A stretch of DNA of 64,000 nucleotides from Lepeophtheirus salmonis (GCF_016086655.4 NC_052137.2:22793041-22857040); one strand, 5' to 3'; positions 1 to 15,600 are shown, counted from the first letter of the stretch. Program-made: numbers and translations. Notes: generated by a model not told the origin, from the sequence alone.

Positions 1-639
1 AATTACGATTTCACAAATTTTTTCGAATGACAACTAATAACTTAGGAAAAGATATTGAAAATTTTGTACATGGAAAGCAATGTAACCGTCATGTTATTTG
101 ATTTTATGTAGGATATATTCTTTCATCACTATTAATAATAAAATACTTAATGATAAGTTGAAAAACATAGACTAAACCTTATTTACAGCTTTTCAAAAAT
201 TTAGCTTCATTTACTTAACAGCTTAGTGTATGTTCATAAATTTATAATTAGATATATACTATGTGTACTAGATTAATTTTAACGTGTGATCTTCATTGGA
301 TCTCTCAATCTTTTTTCACAAAAGAGGAAAAGGATAGACGACCAATAACGTCACCTTTCTAACTGTAAGCCTATATTTTGTCACGTAAGTTGGGACAACC
401 CTGAATTCGAAATCATAGAATCAACCTTGAGAACACTAATAATAGTCATGAGTAGAGATAACTAACTGAAAATAGATCATTCAAACACCTAACATTAAGT
501 ATTTATTTGTTGTTGATATTTTGGGAATATCATTGTGTATAAGTATTCTGAATTGCATTTTGTGAGTCTTAAATTTTTATTAAGCAGTGACCATATTCAT
601 TGTGCAACAGTTGAAAATACCGACGTAATTGGGCATAAG

Positions 640-745
640 CGTTGTTTACTTATATTTTTTTGTTTACAAAACGTTCGGGAGAGTGGCGCTGTCTGGCAGC
701 GTAATAATACAATTCCTAAATGAGTTGTATTATTTAATATAATAG
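640..745. repeat. Dispersed repeat segment, also at 54765-54850
   Basis: The segment around GTGGCGCTGTCTGGCAGCGT, followed by an AATAATAYAA block, resembles 54780-54840 (TAGCGCCATCTTGCGGCAAA, then the same type of block). It lies about 200 bp before a mariner coding relic, so it may be part of an element end. Judged by eye only. Confidence 0.35.
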
Positions 746-894
746 GTTTAGTTATAATAAATCGATTATTTCTCCTATGGATGGCTTTAGTAATGTGCAT
801 CTCGCGTTGTCTAAGTACGATCAGTTTATTCGCTAGATGGCGTTTGAAAGATATATATTTGGTACTAAAAAACTTTGTAGACAGCTTTGTGATT

Positions 895-1185
895 GTTTGA
901 ATAGGTATTGTTTGAGCGGGCATCAAAGATGGACAAGATCAAAAAGTAAATACGACCTATTTTACATTTTTTCTTCGGACAATGGTAAAACGCAAGCCAG
1001 ATGGGTGAAAATATGAATAGTATTTATGGTTCTGATACTGTAACAACCAATCACGCGCAATTTTGGTTTCGTCGATTCCGTTCTAGCACCACGCTCTGGA
1101 ACGCCAATTATCATAAATGTGGATAAAATAATGGTCCGATCGTCATGTAAGCACTATTTTGATTTCCAAGGACATTAAGGAAAAA
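895..1185 (+). pseudogene. Mariner-type transposase N-terminal relic
   Basis: Conceptual translation over several frames gives pieces typical of the mariner DNA-binding region: a segment like RPILHFFF, then NSIYGSDTVTTNHAQFWFRR, then FRS. This is the first helix-turn-helix and linker of mariner transposases (cf. SETMAR/Hsmar1). Stops and frameshifts break it, and no catalytic DDE/D core is visible. The relic at 49417-49745 is clearly related, with GENGRRAAENVNNV in the equivalent place. Dead copy. Confidence 0.65.
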
Positions 1186-3416
1186 AAATCCATTAAATTT
1201 TTTTTCCTACACCTTATATTTATAGAAAAATAAATTAAAAAGGAATACACTATTTGATTGTTGTATGTTGTACCCCAAAACTACATACTCTTTATATCAC
1301 GTTTCAGATTATATTAATTTTTGTAGTTTGACTATGCCATTGCCTAACTAATAACATATTCAATATCTTTTTTTTTTTTAAAGATTGAGAAATGCAATAA
1401 AGATTGTTATATGACGAGGCAAAAGTGAATAAATGACATGACAGGAAGAGATATAAAGTGATGACCAACGAGTCATTTGATATAGCTATTTGAACACTCT
1501 GTAGACATTGGTAGTTAATCACACACATAACGTTTCATTTCTTTATCCAGAGCCCCTTATACCTAAGTATCGTAATCTCAGTTAATAAATCATAGGGTAT
1601 TTTGTTATTTTTCTTATATAAATGGTCTAATAGAGTAATGAAGCATTAGTTTATACTTATCTAAGGATCTAGTCCCAACCAAAGGAAAAAAAGAAAAAAG
1701 ATATTAACACAATTAGTGAGGTAAATAATACCTTACCAGAGTATTATTGAGTTATAGTTTAGAGTATAGAGCAATTGCAGAAGAATAAGCGTTAAGGATC
1801 ATCGTTTATTTCTATGTGGGTGTTTTATGAAGAAATGCGGAACGAATCCCTAATTTAACTGTGTTTTACCATTGCGTTATTTGAATAGGGGTCTGGTTTA
1901 TACTTTGTATGCGTTGATAAGTAAACTATTTTTTATTTTTATTTTATACATATAAGGTTCTTTACTTTGTTAATATTGCTCATATATTTGACACACTAAT
2001 TAGAAATAGTATCAATTTTAAGAGTAAAGTTCATATCTTTTTGACAAGTATTGATTGAAAATTGGTTAAATGTCCTTTTATCGGATTTATATTTGTCAAA
2101 CGAGTAATATTAGAGATACTTTATAATTTTATAATGTGGAGATTAACTAAATAAGAAAGGATAAAAACAAACTCATAACACTTTCTATGTTATTTTATCG
2201 TAATATGTCGGTATATTGAATAAATCAATGTATTTGTGGTGCAGACGTATTTCTCTTGTTGTAAAGAATTGATAACATTTTTTTACTATTGTAAATATGT
2301 ACTACCTGTTATAAAAATCGTAGAGACAGAGATCCATAAAGTATACGAAGCAAGGTTGCTATTCACAGACTGGCTTATAACGATGTCCTCCCTTCATAAG
2401 GATGTTCTAAAATAGAGCTCATAATTTCAATGGTCCAGGAGGTCTTGAATGTCTCAAGAGTCAATGGAAGTCCATTTCCTGTGAGATTCCCAGGAATGAT
2501 ATGACGGAACGTTGTTATCCTGAGGAGAATTGCCGAAGGAAGTCACTTATAAAATTATATATTTATATCTTATTCCATTAAATAAGTTTGGTTTACCCAT
2601 TGTTGGAACTTTAAGTAATCGGTTGGACAAAAAAAAAATAAAAAAAATATGATTTAATTTCGAAGCCCTATAAATTTTATTTTGGTCTCAAAAATAAACA
2701 AAATTTTAAGTATATGTATTCCAATTATATTGAATTAGATCATTTGCAAACAAACTTAATTCTAACCTATGACATTGGATTGTCAAAATTTTATTGAATT
2801 GCATTAAAAAAAAAAGAAGTAAAGGCTTTTTATTTTATCATAACCTTAAAAATTACTTAAATGTGTATATAAATTTAAGCAAAAACAAACAATAAAAAAT
2901 ATATACAAATCTAGTCGGAAAAACAGTTAATTATATGTATTAAAAGGATAATATATATGACAAATCACATCATAGAAGAATGTCCAGAGCTTTCTCTTAC
3001 AAAAATGTAACCTAATCCCAAGAACCTGGGCAACGATCCCTATATTTTAGTGAATAAAAATGACACAATTAATTGAAAATAATAGCCAAAAATCTCTGAA
3101 AAAGAAAATATTTTTTCAATTTTACGTCGAGTAGTACCCCATATTATAATGATTTAAGCGAGCTTCGTAGAGTCTACAAAATTAGAAAGCTCCTTCAAAG
3201 AGAGAGAGAGAGAGGGGTAAACCTCCGCTTTAGCGCCTCTTTTTAGATGATAAAGATAATATCAGAATAACAAAAAACGGCGGCGAAGCTACATATTCCC
3301 CCTCCTCACAATTCTTGGAGAAAGCGGATAAAAAAGGACTTACACACAAGCATGGAAGAAAAGGAAAAAAAATAAAAAAGGAAAGAGTTTAAGTAAAATT
3401 CTTCTCGAGATGAGAT

Positions 3417-3647
3417 ATGGATTTGTCTAGTGTGATTCAGACATTCACTGAGGCTTGGATAGCTGCCTCTGCCACTACTTCAACAACAGCATCAACCACT
3501 CCCTCCTCATCCCCATCTTCAAGTCATATTTTGAAAATTAGTTCTTCTCAACAGAGCAATCATTTGGAGGAAGGCATGGATTTCAAGCAGGAAGAAGATG
3601 GATCCTCCGAATCCCGTGACAGCAGCACCATGGATCATAACAATAAA
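3417..3647 (+). CDS. dve: dve-like exon 1 (N-terminus)
   Basis: Opens with ATG and encodes 77 residues: a short hydrophobic-mixed head (MDLSSVIQTFTEAWIAA), then a Ser/Thr/Pro-rich low-complexity stretch and an acidic Ser-rich end. The donor is AATAAA|GTAATT at a codon boundary, matching the phase-0 acceptor at 32488. There is no recognisable domain, which is usual for the N-terminus of this family. Its membership in dve rests on strand, phase and composition, and it is the least certain exon. It could instead belong to another transcript. Confidence 0.6.
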
Positions 3648-6600
3648 GTAATTCAAGTCTTTTAATAATTTTGTAAATTGCATGCCTTTTAATATATTCA
3701 AAATGAGGAGAAAGAGAGAAGGAGATTAGATCCATCTGGTTATCATTTTATAAAATGGATGGAATCATCATTTTCTATAATCATTTATTCATTGAAAGAA
3801 ATTAAGAGATTAAGAGGTATCTACCTAACTACGTAATAATATGTAAAGTAGGATAATAAAAATCTTCTTAACGAATTATGAAAAAGATTATTTAATCAAT
3901 TACATAAATAGTCTATTTATAGTGTAAAAAGTGTAGCGTATTGAAACAAATTATTATAAAATAATTAGTTTCATCACTTAAGGGCAACAATATACAGGGT
4001 TAGCCAGCAGAACGTGAGCTCTAGAAGGTGCTTCTTAAATACTTCAAGAATTTTTTATTTTCAATAATAACAAAAAGAAAAAACAACAACTTGTAAACTA
4101 GGTCTTTACAAACATGGTCACTCAATATGGCCACCTTCAGTATCAATTACAATCTTTACACGTCGCTGGAAGGCCTAGCAGGATTTGGTGACGAGCTCCT
4201 CAGACAAGTTCTTCCACAAAAGGAACTATGGTGACCTTCAGTCAGTCCACATTTGGCTATGGAGTTTTGTTGGTTTCCCTCCCCCACGTGCCCTCATTCA
4301 GCAAAGTCCAGCCGATTCAAATATGGCGACCAAGGGGGCCATATCTCTTTGCTTCTTTACATTTCGAACCTCCTGGACTTAATGTCCTCTGTCACAAGGT
4401 CTCATGTATGAAAACATGCCTAAATTGTCTTTCGCGGCCCTCATAGTGACCCTAGTAGCCACAGATAAATCGTTAGGTAGGCAATACATCGATTTAGGGT
4501 GTTCTATTCGATCTTCTTTCCCAATCTGGGCAGATATTCCGGATCCCTCTTTAAATTGTGCCCTCCACTCCCTGCTTTCCGGGAGAGGTCTTCCTATTGG
4601 CCACCTTCAAAACCAGGCTCTTGGAGCACTTCATATTGCCCATAATTTTCCCCAGCTCAACTTCAGTATCTAGATCACTGGTTCTTAATCTTGTTGTCAG
4701 TACTGAGACCCACCAGTTTCATATTAATATTCATCGAACTCTTCTTTAATTTGTCAAGTGGAGAGTGTCATCACAAATTTTGTGTGTTTTTAACTCCACC
4801 GAACCCTTGGAAATGTCTCATCTAATCCCTAGGGCTCGATCGAACCTAGGTTAAGAACCACTGATCTAGAAGATCTGAGAATCGCTGCCTTTTGCCTTTT
4901 TGCTCACTCATAATGACGAGGGGACGAAATGTTTATACCCAATGGATAACTGAACCAGTACGTCAAAAAATAATATCTAAACCTTCCAATATTAATAAGT
5001 TAATAAGTCCAAGTTTTGTTGCCCCACCTTGCATGTGTATATATATATGTAAATTGTAGGTATATGTAGTCTAGATTAGTAGGATAGAAAGGATAAATAG
5101 GAATAAAAGGATCTAGATTAAGTAGCATTCACTTAGTTAATGCAACTTTGATACCTTTTACAACTATTTCCATCCCTAAATGATAATGTATTTTAATACA
5201 TATTAATTTAAAATAATTATACTGAGTAAATCATTTTTCTCAAACAATAATCCGATTAGGGGAAAATATGTTGAAAAAATAATCTAATGGATCTTTGATA
5301 TCCGTTTAAGAAATGTATTTTTTCAAAATTCATTTATACATATTATTTTTTGTAAAGTGATTAAATGTTTTTCGTTTGTATTTTTCAATGTTTTTTTAAA
5401 CAAAATTAGCCCAAAAACATGATTGAATTAGACTAAAAGTACATTTTTACATATGACGACTTCACATCGGTATAAATAAAGAGCAAGGTCACAACTTGCG
5501 GCTTTTAAAACCTCATCCTTTGGTTCTCTAAAAAAAAAAAAATATTTGATAATATTCTAAAAAAATTAAAAATACAAAATTTGCAATTTTTTGCAACTCC
5601 TTATCCTTAAACAAAATGATTCTCTTGCCAATTGATACTTTAAGCGTAATAAGTTTGTAAGAATTGTACAAGTTTATTTCTACTCTTAATGAAAAAAAAG
5701 TTTTTGTGCCTAACAAAAAAAAAATGCTGCAAGGACATTTTGCTTTAGTGGCAAATTGGTCTGAACAAGAATTTTTTTACACAACCTTTTATTTTCAAAG
5801 AAATCAATGTCATAGGTTCTTTTAAACGAAAAAATTACGCTAGTTTTAATACACTTTAACTCAAATAATATTGAGGCAACTCCAAAATCATCTTTGTAAT
5901 GTCTTAATTGATGAAAACATCTTATGTGTATATAGAATATGAAGGAGGTTTTGTTAATTCTTGTGGATGAAAAAATAAGAAAATTTTATAGAAAAGAAAC
6001 TAATTTTCTGCATAACCAGGAGACTTAAAAATAAATTCTACTTTTCTTAGGGGATAAGAAAGATAAAGCCCATCTCTTAAGATACAAAAGTTTCTTATTC
6101 CGAGGTAATAATTCCGGGATGGGGCCAAGTAGATTTGAATGTATCTAAGTCAAGTATAAGAACTCCATTGAAATTTTAAGTACAAGTACAAGTATTAAGC
6201 TTATTTTTTGGAAGTACTTAAGTAATTTACAAGTACTACAAAGAATTTATTTATTGTTTTGTCTCAATCCCAATTTTGAGTTAGGCCCCTTTTATAGGAA
6301 TTAAATTACTGCAAGTTAGTTTAGGTATCCCTTGTAAAGAAGACAATTTATCGTTCGAAATAGACTGATTTAATCATCTTAAGCTAAGAATTACATCTTT
6401 TTAAATTGTCTCCTTGAATCCACTTTTTATTTTTCAACAAATCAGTAGTAATTTTAGATTTTCTAAACAACGCAACTTTATAATCCGATCAGAGTCAAGG
6501 ACTTCATTTATAAAAATGTATGATTTAAATGTACAATGTACTTATTACACTTTGTGAAAATATACATTGAGTTAAAAACATTAAGAAACAAAATAAATGA

Positions 6601-9600
6601 AATCTTTTCAAAATTTTCTGTCAAAAGTACTTAGAAGGTATTCATTAAAACTACTTTTTAAACCAAGTATCAGTATTCATGTTTCAAGAATACTTAAGTA
6701 TAAGTACTAAATTAAAGATTTTAAAGATATTTTACAAGTGCCATTGTACTTAGGCCCATCCCAGGTACCTATTAGTGTTAAAACTCGGCTCTAGACTAAT
6801 TTTTCTTTCGTTCCGGTCTCAAGTCCCTGAATAACATCTCCATCTCTAATGAAGGAGTTTTTTCATCAATATTTAATCAAGTATTTAGTTCTAAAGTACA
6901 TTTGTTTAAGAAGAAATATCTTTTTAATTCCCTTTTATATGAATTGAAAATTTATATAAAGTTAACTGTTAAAAAAAAAAACCGTGGAAATAAATGAAAA
7001 GGCATATATAAATAAATACATCAATTTAAATTGGAAACTACATAAATTTAATATTTTATCATAAGTAAGTTAGTTACATGTTGCATTAACTTCTGTCTTT
7101 TATATTGTTCCAACGATATATCTATCTGTTTGTATATGTTGTGTACAAGTTACCATTTTGTACAAGTTACAACCAAAAAATGAGATGAATAATTTTAAAT
7201 GAAGGATTTACAGTACTTTTTTGGATGAGCAAAATGCTACAATTGAATATTCCATGGATGATTGATATGTTAATGGTGTAATTTTTCACTTAATTTTTGA
7301 TTTAGTACTCATAACTAAAATATAACTTCTCTATGGCACAGTACTCAATTCAAATGCCCACAGTTATATTGCTCATAAATACATAATAACCATGAAATTA
7401 TAGGTTCTAGGATACTTCGCCCAGGGAACTTTCGCCCTTATATATATACAATATTCTGGCTTAAATATATGTTTTCACATATAATTTAAAGTTTAAAAAT
7501 GGTTTTTTTCCACTTGAAATAATTTGTAATGGATTTTTATAGGGATTAGCCTAAAATGAGTGGATTTAATTCAATTTTAATATATTTAAAATGGAAAATA
7601 TCAAACATGAATGTTGCACCTTATAATTAAAATGAGTTCAAACCGACTTTTTTATCCACGGTTATACTTCTCATGAGAGAAAATAGTAAGAAACAATGTA
7701 AACAAATAAAAAATCTTGAGTAAAGAGGGGATGTGTGTAGGGAAAAAACTAAGTATAGAGATTAGAAAAGAAACAACGGTTGATACGTCTGCTCTTTTTT
7801 TCTTTTTTGCTCATTATTTAATAAGCCGCATGTTTGTTAACATCTCTCTCTCTAAAAGAAGAACTCTCGCATATTTTTGGTGTGAATCCATTTAAAAATA
7901 CATAATAAAATAAATATATATGAATTTAAATATTTTTCATACACTAATTGTGTTTTAAAAGTAGAAGGTTCTCTTCTTAATAGTAGTAATTCATTTTCTC
8001 TGTGCAAAATCAAATGTCTCACTCTCGCCGTCTTCTCACGTTCTTACAAAATATTATTCTTTAATCATGAGATGAAGTCCTTTTACCTCGTCAAAAAGTT
8101 TACTAATCCTAAGTATTTAAACTATAGATATCCAACATATGTGTATTACAATAAAAAATATACATTTAATTATTCTACTTTGGTAAATGAAAAGTATCAC
8201 ATTTAAGTCACGTTCTTTTTGGTTTTGTATTTTTAAAACATATACAAATTACGTACTTAAAAAAGCCAAGTTTTTTTTACCTTAGAAATATTAGTACATT
8301 AGTAGTGTTTTGACAATTAAGTTTGAAGTGAAACCATTATTTTGTCTTATACGTAACTTCCCCCCTTCCCCCCTTCAAATTCAAAGTCACTCTTTGAGAA
8401 ATCGTGTACCATTAACAAGCCTCTTTAGTCCACATAACTATTTATGAAGTTTTTTTCTTTATAATAAGAAAGGCTAATTAGAATCATGTCTAATAGTGCA
8501 TCCCCTTTAGATTTTTGAAAAAAACTAAGACTTGATAGGAATGGATTATATTTTTAGAGAGTTTATTTTTATGATAAGCATACTAGCGGCAGTAACAGGC
8601 ATTGTCCCAAGTAATTAAGTGTCGGTTGAAACACAAAAATTGCTTTGATAATATAGAAGATAACTCCCCAAGAACTCCTCAGCCTGATTCTCCATTGGCA
8701 TAATCATGGCCTTTGTTCTCGATGTTCATTTCTAACCTCGGCCATACATCCTGATGACGGATCCTTGGGTTTAATGCCATAGACGACCGTTTTGCTTATA
8801 TTGACGTCATGGGTAATCTCAGTTTGGTCTTATGGAAAACGAACATCTCAAGCACAATAATTCTTTTGGCTTCTATTTTGTCGCCTTTGAAGATACAGAC
8901 AATATTTATGAATAAAAACAATTAAAATTATTATTGGAATATAGCACAACCTCACTTTTGTAAAACAAAAATAAATATATATATATATCAAAACTCGAGC
9001 TGTGAGCATTTTTTAAAGTGAAAACTTAAATATGACCCAAGGGATATATTTACAATACCAACTTTTTCTTTTATAAAGACATAAATTGGTTTAATTAATT
9101 CATTTTCAAGACACTATTAATGATGAATATTAGATATGTGCGTATATTGATAATATATATAAACTTACTATTCAACATTTTCAGCTTCGGTCTTCTTTTT
9201 TAATCCAACGACTAATAGATTAACAATTATGCAGAATAATACTCTTCAAGGCCGTCAATAGGATTTTTCTGATAAGGGATGTTAAATTTGGCAAATAAAT
9301 TTGATCAAATGAGGTTTTCTATATCAGAAAAATTAGAAAATTTATTGATAAAAAACTTTTTCCTTTCGACAAATTTGGGAACAAGCTTTTGTTTCAGAGG
9401 AAATGTAAAAAATCCCAAACGACCCCCTGGGTCACGTACCTAATACATTCCCCTTTTCCACCCCATAATAAATGACTTAATTTCTTTTGCTTAACTGATG
9501 TATTTACAACAGAATATATTTTATGGATAGTAAAACATAGTTTGGAACTTATTTAATTCTAAACATAAGTTATTATCTCTACATTCAGTCATTTAATACT

Positions 9601-12600
9601 CGTTCTATGTACTAATAAATGGATGGCTTAACATTTGAATACACAATTAACTTTAAAATCACGCAATATCTATAATATAACCTCACTGTTTTGCTTCAAT
9701 AATTAAATATGGCAAATTATCACTCGGAAACAGATATGATTAAAGTTTGGTATGGAGTATTATTGACAGTAAACAGGCTCAGAAATGAAATTTTGGATCT
9801 TTACCTCAATTCAAATCTGAGTTTTGAGGCCTTCAAGATGAAGAAGTTAGCATTTTGATGAATATTTGATTATCGATATTAAAGCAATAATAGACAAGGT
9901 CAACACATTATTGAAAAGCTATCAGTATGCTTAACAAAACTTATGTTATAATTTTTTTTTTTTTTCTAAAGGTGAGACTGATGAAAATCATTTCTTCATT
10001 TTCATAGTATTTTTGTAGATTTTCGATGAAGCCTTCTGTTAACTATATAATACAAGTTGTAATTTTTTAAAATTCACCATTACTTCTCATTCCATTCTAC
10101 AGTTTAAAAAAAAAATTAAAACGGTTTCACCTTTATATAGTTAGAATTTAAAAAATAAAATAAAAGAGCATATACTTTGAAAAATTTAACTTAAAAAATA
10201 AGGGTTAACTTGTTTTTTTCATATCAAAAATTTAAAAAAATCAAAACATAAGTTTTGTTAAGCTAAATGATAACTTTTTGGTCCCATCATTGCTTTGCTT
10301 TACGAAATTTGGCTTATCGAAAATTGATCAAAATTCAAATTCCTTTATCTTTATTAGTCAAAATTTCATTTCTGTCTGGTCTACTGTCAAAAAACAAAAA
10401 ACAAAAAAAAATCATACCAAGTTTCATTCAAATCCGTTTCTTTGTGAAAATTTCTTACGAATAGATCCATATATATATATAATACTTTATCTATTTTATA
10501 TAGTTAAGTAAATATTTATATTTTAAAAATAGATGCTGATAATAGATTTTCCCCTACCATTTAATCCAAAGGTTTGGATTAAGTGGTTTAGAGCCAATTA
10601 TTATATCTTAGTACCTTACTAATCTATTTGTGTTCTTATAGCAATTGATTTGGCTAAGATACTCGGTGGGACTCATTAGCTTTCACCCAAAAGTTGTATT
10701 CCTAATTCTACTTATGAAGTTTTACTTAAATAAATATACGTTTTTATTCTTATGGAATTACCATAATTGGAAACGATCATTTAGTCTTTTGTCGACGAAT
10801 GAATTTGTACATTATAAACCAAGACTTTTATGTATTAATCCTTTAATCCGATACCTTTCCTTTGGGTGGTCCAAATTGACGTCATTAGTGAAGTACATTT
10901 ATTCATATTGTATGTATGAATGTAAATCCCAATATAACATCATTTTATGCGTTAACATCTTATGATATATAGACGGAATAATCTCATCAGTCTTTATTCA
11001 ATAATAATTATAATCACTTTAATAAGTACCTATACTCGTACATATTTTGTCAATAAAAAAGATGATTGATTCTTGCTGCTAATAATCTATTATACTATCG
11101 TATTAACTCTGAGGAAAGAAGTGAACTATTTATTCTATCGATATTGAATCTAGAAATGGTAATAAGTAATTTTGGAGGAATCGTTAACATAGACTATTTA
11201 AATGAGAAAATGGACATCCCTTCCTTCAAGTGACAAAAGCTAAAATATCATTTCCATATCGTGGGTATGGAGTATAAGTGTAACAAGCGAATATTATATT
11301 TAAGGATTTAGGTGATAAAAGATTTAAAATCAAGATGCTGAAGCCATGTAGCTATTTTTATCGAATCTACAAAAGGCTAAGTATAGATATAGTATAGGGG
11401 GTCCCACGGTGTTTGGAATTAATCTGTATCGTGAGATATATTTGAGTTAAACCATTTTTTGTTGCTGTTTATGATTCCCCGTACAACGCTAATCTCATAT
11501 AAGACGGATTTGTCTTGTTTCCCAAAATCGCGATATGAAGTATTTGTCTCATTTTGATAATTTATAATATCAGTTTATTTTGAGCTAAAAATCTTATATT
11601 AGACCAAAAGCGAATATAACACTTTTGCTCTGGACCCACAACATAATATACAGCCTCCGAGCACTATTCTTTAAAAATGAAGGGGAGGTAAAAAACAATA
11701 AAGAAATTGTACGGCTATATGATACTTACAAATTTTTAAAAATGAGGCCTACTGACTTAATACCCCTTTTGCACACTGGGCTTTTACTAAAATCTTCTCT
11801 TTGGGGAAGAATTGTTTTGGCCTTATAGACAATTTTGACGGAATGTTTTTTTTTTATAAAAGGAAAATTTGAATAAGACATTTTTTTATCTACACAAAAA
11901 ATTGAGAAAATTTTTTTAGTAAAACATGACAGTTAAATTTGTAGAGAAAAAACAAAGACTTTTCATTTTCAAATTAAGAGAAAAACAAAATAATAATTGA
12001 CAAAAAACTTTTTGATTTTTGGACAAATTTTGAAAATTTTGGTCAAAACTGGTATTGTACCTTCCGTAGTCTACGACCAGAACTTGCACGGCCCCTGATA
12101 GTACGTATATTTGTGTAATTAGAATTTTTTATTTATATGAAAACATTAACAAACGGGGAACTTTTATGTATTGTTTAAGAATATTGGTAGTATTTTTGAA
12201 ATAAAAAAAAAACAAAAAAATCTTCCCCCTTTTAGTTGAAGTAAATGTGTGTATTAATATGAAATTTTCAAATAATACCTATACATAGGTATATGCGTAT
12301 ATGTTAATAATTTTTATAATTTAATGATTTTAAATATATAATACATACATGATAGAAGTAAATTATTTTAACCACATAAATTATATTATTTAAGTTTATG
12401 TTTTCCTATGAGCTTCAAATTAAAAAGATCTTCTGTTTTTGAGCTTCTATATAACTTCTCTATAAGTTTTACAGCCTTTTCTGCGTTTTGGTTTGATTTG
12501 GGAATGACATTCACTTATTCAACACATTTACAATGAGTTTTCGGCCTCTTTATTGCCCACAAATAATCTTGTGAATTGAGGTAAAAAATTCCATAAAAGT

Positions 12601-15600
12601 TGATTAATTGTAATTTTAAGCCTTAACCTAATCATCTTCCCCGGTATTAGAGATGAAATCGCATCTTGTTACTAAGATAGTCCGACTGTCTGGAAAAAGG
12701 AAAAAAAAAAACAATAAGCGCATATATTGCACATGAATTCCATCGTGTCTGTTATAAGTTCGGAAGCTTCGTGCACTTGATTTGAGGCCAATGATAAGTT
12801 ATTTTATAATGATGATAGCCCTAGACTAATTCACATAAGTACTTGAAATTGCCTCACCATCCAGGTTTTTCTCTTGAGGGAACATCATCTATTCCAACTT
12901 GGTTATATTATTTTCGACGGGGCTTTCGAATATTGACAAAAGTTTTTTTTTCAATATTTAAAAAAATGATATCTTTTGACATCTTAAAATAATAGTTCCT
13001 CGAAATTAAGCTAAATCTTTAAAAAAAATAGATAATCACACTAACGTACAAACCTATATTTAAAAAATATATTATTTTTGTATATTCCAGTTATTGGTTG
13101 TGGGATATTTAGACAAGCTTCAAACATTAGATACCAGAGGATAATTCCTTATGTACCTTTAGATTATACCTGTAGTTGTACCAGCCTAAGAATATATTAC
13201 AATACTAAGGGACTTGAAAATGAAGTCCAAAATATGGTGTGTTATAGAATAACCTAACACTTAAAAAAACAAAAACCCACTTATTATATATTTTTCTCTC
13301 TAATTATCTAGATAACTCTCCCTGATTCATATAAAAACTATTCTTAAAAAACAATTTTTTCAGTAAAGGTTTTTTTTAAAAGTAATTTATTAATAATGCA
13401 TCTTACTCTGTGTACTATTTATTTCACCAGTCCTTCTATAATACCCAGGCTTAGAGATTGGGCGGAAGAAAATAATAAAAAGGATTTAATAACATTTCAG
13501 TAAAATATTATATATATTTAAACTCCCAAATCTTACCCATTATAACCAAGGTCCTTGCTTGCATGCAGAGATAAAGTAAATGCAACCAAACCTATATTCA
13601 GCGGGCATGCACGGGAAACTGAAGAAGCGACATCTTATTGCAGAATTATATATTTGAAAACTAGATATAGTCACTTACAGCAGTAACACCCTTCAAACAG
13701 ATGGCCGTTAGACCAGATTCGATTGATATTTTTGTGGAAAAATTTATATTAAGTGTTATATTGAGGAAAAATTTAATACTATACATTTATATGGACGAAC
13801 CTTGAATTTACTGGATTTGTTGGAACGTAGTTATAGGAACATTAATTTTTACCGTTCCCATATAGTTTTCATCTTTTATGTCTTTTTCCGCAGTTAAAAA
13901 ATGAACGAATGAACGGGTTCAAGCCTGGATATAACACAATTAAAATGGGATTACAATATTATACGGTTCTATCAAACAATTTTTAATGAAATATGGATAC
14001 TCAATTCCCAAATATTTTTACAAAATAAGGAGTTTTTTTATTAGAGGCATATCCAAGATGTTATAGACGGTGCCCGGTAATTTTGCCTTAAATCATTGTT
14101 CCTTAGGGCATTCTGCCTCAATATTTCGCCCTAATATATAAATAAATGAAGTTTATAAGTCGTTATTACCTATTTTCGGTTGAAATCAAAATATGCAATA
14201 TTTATAATTATAAAATTCATTAAATGGTTTTTCTTTCTGTTGGAATAATGATGGAATTATGCTCTTGCCTCAAATTATGCTTCTTCGTCAATCATTGAGT
14301 CTTTTGTAGCATGAATAATCCATCATGTCTAATGATAATTACTATCAGGGAAGTGATTAGCAATTCTTCCTTTGGAATATTTGCAGTGTTTATTTATTTT
14401 GTTATTATACTAATTTTATTAACTATTTTGTCTCTGGTTCGAATTCATTACATAGTAAGATTTCATCATTTATCTAACAAAAAATAACCATTTAATTCGT
14501 TGTATAGTAATATACATTAGTAAGGCTTATACCCGTTCACCCTTTTTCCGTTCAGTCGTTCATTTTGTAAAAACTTTCATTCGCTGTTCATTCAAACTTT
14601 CTTTTCCGTTAATTTTTCCATTCAATCCTTCATTTTTGAATGTTTATTTATTCATTTGATATTTTTATAGTATAAAAAGTCCAACCTAAAAAATACTCAT
14701 TATATAAAACCCTTTATGTTTCGTAATACATAAAAATGAGCCTCAACCCCGTAGCTTACTGAAAGCATAACATGCAATCCCAGGGGTCCTAAAATGATAT
14801 TCTCCATTTTTATAAAATGGTGTCTAATTTTTCAAATTGTTTTTGTTCTTTTAATATCCTCAAAATACAGGTAGTACTTTCATTCAAGGCAACCTCCAAT
14901 TTATTTTCAACTACTTCCCACCCTTAAATAATAGATGAACCAATATATTTTTTCTGAGTTACCATATTTGATGAAAAGTGATGACCCGTGGCATAGAAAA
15001 TATAGGCAAATGCTAAGTGTGCTGTTCATTCAGGGGCGCCATAATGGGTGCAAAAAAAAAAAAGGTTACCCCAAACGTAACCTCGACTTTCGGACCGAGC
15101 TTAATTTTTCCAACATTATAATTGAGCCAAGTTGCGCCCATAAAACTAGGGTCTGGGTGGTTTTTATTTTTTAGGGCCTGTCGAATTTCCTTCTTTTTTC
15201 TAGCTTAATTTTGTAAGAGGCCTTTGATTGGTTTTAAATTGCTTAACTGTATTTTTCATAAGGTTCTAGATTCCTCCTGTGAGTTCATCCATGATATAAC
15301 CAAAGTGGTCCTAGTTTGTATATAGTGTTAACCTCTCCAGACAGGTGGGATCTGTTTTTATTATTATTATTTATTGTTAGAGACATTAATGCAAGACCTT
15401 GGGGTGGAGGGGGGGGGAGTGCTTGCCGTGTAAGAGGATAAAATTAGTCCCAAATCACTTGTCTATGTTTTCGACTTCAACCCGACCTAAATGCACTTCT
15501 CCGACCAGTTAATAACTGTATTTCTTCGTATGAAAATAATAAGTGCATACCAACGGTATACACTATACATATATTCGTGCAGTTGTAATATTTTTATTTC

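Larger units (their letters stand above)
1..3416. other. Upstream flank of the dve-like gene
   Basis: No coding region is supported here apart from the mariner relic listed separately. The DNA is AT-rich. A purine tract, (GA)n, lies at about 3199-3214, some 200 bp before the presumed dve start codon. A GC-richer stretch follows (3219-3300). The promoter or 5' UTR probably lies here, but I see no TATA box or initiator I would defend. Confidence 0.5.

Noticed and set aside
10645..10965. 106-codon plus-strand open frame
   Set aside because: Composition is that of translated AT-rich DNA, with no domain, no splice context matching neighbours and no conserved pattern. Lies deep in dve intron 1.
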